Source of the DNA: Solirhodobacter olei
Lineage (GTDB): Bacteria > Pseudomonadota > Alphaproteobacteria > Rhodobacterales > Rhodobacteraceae
Direction of reading: 5' to 3'
Length of the DNA stretch: 64,000 nt
NCBI RefSeq assembly: GCF_004010155.1
Contig: NZ_RRYH01000007.1
Span: forward strand, 124,001-188,000
Below are positions 60,225 through 64,000 of this stretch, one piece after another. A program made the position numbers and the translations under genes. Each line of letters starts with the position of its first letter. Positions within the stretch are counted from its first letter, which is position 1. Below the pieces are notes generated by a model that had not been told where the DNA came from, made no database searches, and saw only the letters and a list, made by a program, of their open reading frames with translations.

Positions 60225-61246
60225 TCCCGCGCCTCCGCCATGGTCACTTCGATGGGCTTGAGCACATACATCCGCCCCGGATCGCGCATCCGCCCGGCAA
60301 TCCGGCCCGCCTTCGGACCGGAGCCGATGAAGACATCTGCCCGCCATGGCCCCTTGATCGCGGTACCGGCATCCTGCGCCACCATCAGCCGGTGCATTGG
60401 ATGCGCCCCGCCGATCGACACCCAGACCGGCGCGCCAAGCGGCACATAGCGCGGATCGACGGCGAGGCTGCGGCCCGCTGTCACCGGCACATGCATCGCG
60501 CCGTAGGGGCCAAGGTTGGCCGGAAGGTGCAGTCTGTGAAAGAACACAAAGGAGGGGTTCGACCACAGCAACGCCTGGCCCTCCTCCGGATGGGCCCGCA
60601 CCCAGTGGGCGATGGACTGCGCCGAGACGGCGGAGGCCGGCAGCAGCCCGCGCCGTGCCATCTCTCGCCCGACGGAGCGGTAGGGCTGGCCATTCTTGGC
60701 GGCGAACCCAACGCGCATAACCGTGCCATCGGGCAGCAGCAGGCGGCCCGAGCCCTGAATCTGCAGGAAGAAGACCTCCACCGGATCGGCAAGCCAGGCA
60801 AGTTCCAGCCCGCGGCCCTTCAGAAGGCCCCGGGATTCGATCGCCTTGCGGCTATACCAGCGGTGGCCCGGCACAAGCTCTGGCGGCTTGGCGTAGATTG
60901 GATAGGCAAACCGCGCCGTCCGAACGGGCGAGGCCGCGATCTCCGGTTCGTAATAGCCGGTGAAAAGCGTGCGGCGGCCCGTGCCGACCCGCTCGAGCCG
61001 GAAGTATCGCTCGAAAAAGGCCCGGGCATCGCCGGCTTGCGACGCAGCGTCGCAGGCCTCGCGCCAGGCCGGGCGCTCCATCTGCGGGCAGCTTTTTCGA
61101 AACGCAGCCAGCGCCGCCGCCTGATCGTCGGCGGACCAGCCGACCAGGTCGTGAAACCGAAGCGGCTTCGCCCGTCCCGGCGCGGCGGGCCCGAGGGTCA
61201 CCGCGGCAAGCGCCGTGATGAGCGCGGCGCGGCGGGCACGTCTCAT
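60221..61246 (-). CDS. mltA: Membrane-bound lytic transglycosylase A
   Basis: This 341-residue enzyme cleaves the glycan strand, forming 1,6-anhydroMurNAc. A signal peptide is present (RRAALITALAAVTLG). Family segments are TGYYEPEI, FFLQIQGSGRLLLPDG, SFVFF and the catalytic Asp region MVAQDAGTAIKGPWRADVFI. Products could feed the amgK-murU recycling pair. Overlaps timA and smr by four bases each. Confidence 0.95.
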   Translation of the reverse strand: MRRARRAALITALAAVTLGPAAPGRAKPLRFHDLVGWSADDQAAALAAFRKSCPQMERPAWREACDAASQAGDARAFFERYFRLERVGTGRRTLFTGYYEPEIAASPVRTARFAYPIYAKPPELVPGHRWYSRKAIESRGLLKGRGLELAWLADPVEVFFLQIQGSGRLLLPDGTVMRVGFAAKNGQPYRSVGREMARRGLLPASAVSAQSIAHWVRAHPEEGQALLWSNPSFVFFHRLHLPANLGPYGAMHVPVTAGRSLAVDPRYVPLGAPVWVSIGGAHPMHRLMVAQDAGTAIKGPWRADVFIGSGPKAGRIAGRMRDPGRMYVLKPIEVTMAEARE

Positions 61247-61908
61247 TCCCCGGTTTCGGCCAGCTGCCAGTTCGGATCGGAGGCGCCCATCTTGCGCGAG
61301 AAGGTCCAGACGTCCTTCTGGCGGCGGATCTCCTGCGGATCGCCTTCTACGATATCGCCCTTCGCGTCACGCACGACCGAGGTGATCTCGCCCACGAAGC
61401 GGACGCTGATCTCTGCGGTGCGGGAGGCCTCGTCAAAGCTGGCCTCGGTCAGCGCGATCTCGCGGATTCCGATGAAATTCGCTTCGATCACAAGGCCCTT
61501 GGCCTTCCGGCTGTCGACGATTTCGTGGAAGCTCGCCGCGACCTGCGGCGAAAGGAAGCGTTCGACCGGGGCAAGATCGCCGTTCTGGAAGGCCATCAGG
61601 ATCATCTCGTAGGCACCCCGCGCGCCGCGCAGGAATTCGCCGACGCCAAAGCTCGGCTCCACCCGCTTCATCGCGGCGAGCGCCATGGCGGCGGGGCTGC
61701 CCGCGGTCACGTGATCGGTGATGTCGTCATCGCCGGCGCCCGGGGTCGTGTTGACGAGCCGCGGCACCGGTCGCTCAGTCTTGTCGGGCGCCACCGGCAG
61801 GGCAGGGCGCTCGAACCCGTCGCGGGTGCCAAGAACGCTCTTGAGCCGCAGGATCAGGAAGATCGCGACCCCCGCGAGCACGATGAGCTGTATGATGGCG
61901 CTGTTCAT
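61243..61908 (-). CDS. Tim44/TimA-like domain protein
   Basis: This 221-residue protein has an N-terminal membrane helix (about 4-21) and a C-terminal Tim44-like domain (about 85-215, FLRGARGAYEMILMAFQNGDL, FLSPQVAASFHEIV). Alphaproteobacterial TimA is regarded as related to the mitochondrial import-motor adaptor Tim44 and may help membrane-protein biogenesis. The ATG at 61908 with GAGG just upstream is preferred over a TTG one codon earlier. It is the first gene of the timA-mltA-smr operon. Confidence 0.88.
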   Translation of the reverse strand: MNSAIIQLIVLAGVAIFLILRLKSVLGTRDGFERPALPVAPDKTERPVPRLVNTTPGAGDDDITDHVTAGSPAAMALAAMKRVEPSFGVGEFLRGARGAYEMILMAFQNGDLAPVERFLSPQVAASFHEIVDSRKAKGLVIEANFIGIREIALTEASFDEASRTAEISVRFVGEITSVVRDAKGDIVEGDPQEIRRQKDVWTFSRKMGASDPNWQLAETGE

Positions 61909-62015
61909 CAAGACCTCGTTAGCCTATCCGGGTTGGTATCCGCGGCCTGCGTTTCCTATGTAGGGTACGTGTGCCGGCAAGTCTACCTCGGCCCCGGCTG
62001 ACAAGGAGTTCATGG

Positions 62016-62516
62016 ATGCCCATTCTGGCCCTTCTGGTGCTGCTTCCGATGATCGAAATCGGACTTTTCGTCACGCTCGGCGCCTGGATCGGGCTGTGGG
62101 GTACGCTGGGCATCGTTCTTGCCAGCGCGCTTCTGGGTGCCTCGGTGATCCGGCGTCAGGGTTTCGTGACCATGCTGGAGGTGCGCGAGGCGCTGCAGAT
62201 GCGCCGCGATCCCGGTCCGAAGCTGGCCGATGGCGCCCTGACGGTGCTGGCGGGCGTGCTGCTGATCGTGCCGGGCTTCTTCACGGATGCGGTCGGGCTT
62301 CTGCTACTGGTCCCGCCGCTTCGGGCGGCGGTGATCGCATGGGGCGGGCGCAACATGCGGCTTCGCGGAATGGTGATCCAGTCGGGCCCGCAATCGCGCA
62401 CGCAGGGCGACACGCGGCATGCCGACGCGTCGGCCGACACCATCGACGGCGACTTCTTCGAGGTCGACCCCTCCAAGCGGCCCACGCATCGGCCCTCTGG
62501 CTGGACACGGCATTGA
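62016..62516 (+). CDS. fxsA: FxsA family membrane protein
   Basis: This 166-residue protein has membrane helices at about 1-50 and 70-100, with IEIGLFVTLGAWIG and ADGALTVLAGVLLIVPGFFTDAVG as family markers. E. coli FxsA counters F-exclusion of phage T7; its general role is unclear. ATG 62016 has AAGGAG seven bases upstream and wins over the overlapping ATG at 62012 in another frame. Faces timA, in the conserved secB neighbourhood. Confidence 0.9.
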   Translation: MPILALLVLLPMIEIGLFVTLGAWIGLWGTLGIVLASALLGASVIRRQGFVTMLEVREALQMRRDPGPKLADGALTVLAGVLLIVPGFFTDAVGLLLLVPPLRAAVIAWGGRNMRLRGMVIQSGPQSRTQGDTRHADASADTIDGDFFEVDPSKRPTHRPSGWTRH

Positions 62517-62618
62517 ATTGAGGGCCCCGCGCCCGCGCGCGGCATTGAGGCGGCCCCCCGGCCCTGCTAAGGAAGGCGCCGACACCGCGTTAAGACGCCT
62601 TTCCAACAGGAGATCCCG

Positions 62619-63107
62619 ATGTCCGACAACGGCGCCGAGGCCGAGGGCCAACAGGTCCAGATGCAAATCCTCGCCCAGTTCATCCGCGACATTTCGTTCG
62701 AGAACGTGCTTGCCCAGAAGGGCATCCAGGGCGACCAGGTGACGCCGGACATCCAGGTGCAGGTCAGCCTCGACGCGCGCCGCCGCCCGGTGGATAACCA
62801 GTTCGAGGTGATCTCGAAATACCGCGTGGAGTCGAAGAACCAGGACTCCGGCGAGATGCTGTTCCTGCTGGAGCTGGAATATTCGGGCATCTTCCACGTC
62901 GAGGGCATCCCGGATGATCAGCTGCACCCGTTCCTGCTGATCGAATGCCCGCGGCTGCTGTTCCCTTACGTCCGTCGCATCGTCGGCGACATGACGACGG
63001 ATGGCGGCTTCCCGCAGCTGAACCTCGACATGATCGACTTCATGGCACTCTACCGCCAGGAAATGGAGCGGCAGCAGGCCGTCGAAGGCGCCGCGCGCCC
63101 GTCCTGA
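62619..63107 (+). CDS. secB: Protein-export chaperone SecB
   Basis: This 162-residue tetrameric chaperone holds preproteins unfolded for SecA. It has FIRDISFENVLAQKG, YSGIFHVEGIP, LIECPRLLFPYVRRIV and GGFPQLNLDMIDF. The normal alphaproteobacterial length, with a Shine-Dalgarno ACAGGAG nine bases before the start, gives a confident call. Converges with dnaQ. Confidence 0.96.
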   Translation: MSDNGAEAEGQQVQMQILAQFIRDISFENVLAQKGIQGDQVTPDIQVQVSLDARRRPVDNQFEVISKYRVESKNQDSGEMLFLLELEYSGIFHVEGIPDDQLHPFLLIECPRLLFPYVRRIVGDMTTDGGFPQLNLDMIDFMALYRQEMERQQAVEGAARPS

Positions 63108-63115
63108 ACGCCCGC

Positions 63116-63808
63116 CTAGGCGCGCTTCAGCCAGATCGCGTCGCCGCCCAACCCCTCGATGAAGGCGGCATGGGCGGCGGACTCCTCCTCTGTGATCCGG
63201 GGGGAGAGGGGCTGCGGCCGCGGCCCCGGGCGCCAGTCCGCCTCGGCCCTGCCGCCGGTCGTGGCCCCCGTGCTGGCTGTCAGCCCGAAATCCGGCTGTC
63301 GCCCGCCGATCAGCTCCAGATAGACCTCTGCCAGGATCTCGCTGTCGAGCAGCGCGCCGTGCTTCTCGCGCGCCGAATTGTCGATGCCGAAGCGGCGGCA
63401 GAGCGCGTCGAGAGAGGCCGGCGCGCCAGGAAACCTGGAGCGCGCAATTGCCAGGGTGTCGAGCGCCTGGCTCATGGGCAGGGTGGGCAGTCCGGCCCAG
63501 CCCAGCTCCGCGTTAAGGAATTTCATGTCGAAGCTGGCGTTGTGGATCACCAGCTTTGCGTCGCCGACGAACTCCAGGAACTTCGGGCCGATCGCCTTGA
63601 ACTTCGGCTTGCCGCGCAGGAAGTCGTCGCCGAGGCCGTGGACCTCGAATGCCTCGGTCGGCATCGCGCGCTCGGGGTCCAGATATTCGTGGAAGGTCTG
63701 GCCGGTCGGCATGTGGTTGAACAGCTCGACCGCGCCGATTTCCACGATCCGATGCCCCTCGGAGGGCTCGAAGCCGGTGGTTTCGGTGTCCAGAACGATC
63801 TCACGCAT
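63116..63808 (-). CDS. dnaQ: DNA polymerase III epsilon subunit (proofreading exonuclease)
   Basis: This 230-residue 3'-5' exonuclease of the DEDDh class has Exo [12 protein letters not shown], Exo [16 protein letters not shown], and Exo [20 protein letters not shown]. The C-terminal 45 residues form the linker and tail that bind the alpha subunit. The start ATG at 63808 lies inside the coaE stop region (8 base overlap); a TTG four codons upstream is unlikely. Confidence 0.96.
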   Translation of the reverse strand: MREIVLDTETTGFEPSEGHRIVEIGAVELFNHMPTGQTFHEYLDPERAMPTEAFEVHGLGDDFLRGKPKFKAIGPKFLEFVGDAKLVIHNASFDMKFLNAELGWAGLPTLPMSQALDTLAIARSRFPGAPASLDALCRRFGIDNSAREKHGALLDSEILAEVYLELIGGRQPDFGLTASTGATTGGRAEADWRPGPRPQPLSPRITEEESAAHAAFIEGLGGDAIWLKRA

Positions 63809-64000
63809 GGCGGCCCCCAATTCTCTTCACCAAGGCTCGCACGGCGGCGCGGGCCTCTTCAAGCCCGACCGTCTCGATCACGCAGTCCGCCCGGCGGCGC
63901 TTCTCTTCATCCGGCATCTGGCGGGCAAGGATCGCCTCCAATGCCGCCTCTGTCATGCCCGGGCGGGCCAGGACGCGGGCGCGCTGCGCCTCTGCGGGGG
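63801..64000 (-). CDS. coaE: Dephospho-CoA kinase, C-terminal part
   Basis: The last 65 codons of coaE are present on the minus strand, and the start lies beyond the window. The translation reads [20 protein letters not shown], then [20 protein letters not shown], then [20 protein letters not shown] and RHA, matching the CoaE C-terminal helices ([13 protein letters not shown]). CoaE phosphorylates dephospho-CoA in the last CoA step. It overlaps dnaQ by eight bases. Gene order coaE-dnaQ is typical of Rhodobacterales. Confidence 0.9.
   Translation of the reverse strand, partial: PAEAQRARVLARPGMTEAALEAILARQMPDEEKRRRADCVIETVGLEEARAAVRALVKRIGGRHA

Noticed and set aside
1-64000. CRISPR arrays, defence islands, prophage or transposons
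   Set aside because: No regularly spaced repeats, cas or transposase genes or terminal inverted repeats with target duplications were seen. AddAB, RecQ and Smr are housekeeping repair proteins here.

Overview
The window is a 64 kb piece of a GC-rich alphaproteobacterial chromosome, almost certainly from the Rhodobacterales (Rhodobacteraceae/Paracoccaceae). The strongest evidence is the block ahcY-hvrA-regA-senC facing regB, which is the known redox-regulation neighbourhood of Rhodobacter. It is supported by the hemD-mic60-hemY operon, the end block coaE/dnaQ/secB/fxsA/tim44/mltA/smr and hslVU, and a complete beta-hydroxyaspartate cycle (bhc) cluster. I cannot name the genus. Coding density is high and many neighbouring genes overlap by 4 bases (ATGA). 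I see no integrase, transposase, prophage, CRISPR array or rRNA.

Layout. 0-8.1 kb: the end of an M20 amidohydrolase; an ATP-grasp/DedA pair; the nicotinamide salvage pair pncA-pncB; and a tight operon of an APH-type kinase, a class III aminotransferase-like enzyme and arfB. 8.4-8.6 kb: no protein gene, but a foldable RNA with the architecture of 6S RNA, its own promoter and a strong terminator. 8.7-15.9 kb: mepA with a UMF1-type transporter, a hotdog thioesterase, yggT, recQ, hemE and idi. 15.9-23.4 kb: a small polysaccharide/envelope island with a family 2 glycosyltransferase, a frameshifted acyltransferase, a large beta-helix protein of unknown role, an O-antigen-ligase-like protein and an ABC exporter. 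23.5-28.9 kb: bhcA, bhcB, bhcC and bhcD on the minus strand and the divergent IclR regulator bhcR, followed by an NCS2 purine permease.

30.7-37.8 kb: tRNA-Thr(CGT); hemD-mic60-hemY; then tsaD-gpsA-YciI-EVE in a tight plus-strand run. 37.9-45.1 kb: ahcY, an HD phosphohydrolase, hvrA, regA, senC, regB and a kinase-less PAS protein. 45.1-53.6 kb: tsaE-amgK-murU-addB-addA, all overlapping, joining tRNA t6A synthesis, peptidoglycan sugar recycling and double-strand-break repair in one transcription unit. 53.7-64 kb: trxA, a histidine-kinase-like protein with a degraded ATP site, hslV-hslU, a GT51 transglycosylase, a lipoprotein alpha/beta hydrolase, the minus-strand operon timA-mltA-smr, then fxsA, secB, dnaQ and the 3' end of coaE.

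How it works together: the bhc genes convert glyoxylate plus glycine to oxaloacetate via beta-hydroxyaspartate and iminosuccinate, giving carbon-conserving growth on glycolate and other C2 compounds. RegBA/HvrA/SenC coordinate respiration and, in relatives, photosynthesis with redox state. The hem genes and the Mic60 homologue tie tetrapyrrole synthesis to inner-membrane shaping. Features without an obvious explanation are a dispersed ~60 bp repeat in two intergenic spacers 53 kb apart, a second short repeat that also sits inside the bhc operon, several strong palindromes, the beta-helix protein and the degenerate sensor proteins.
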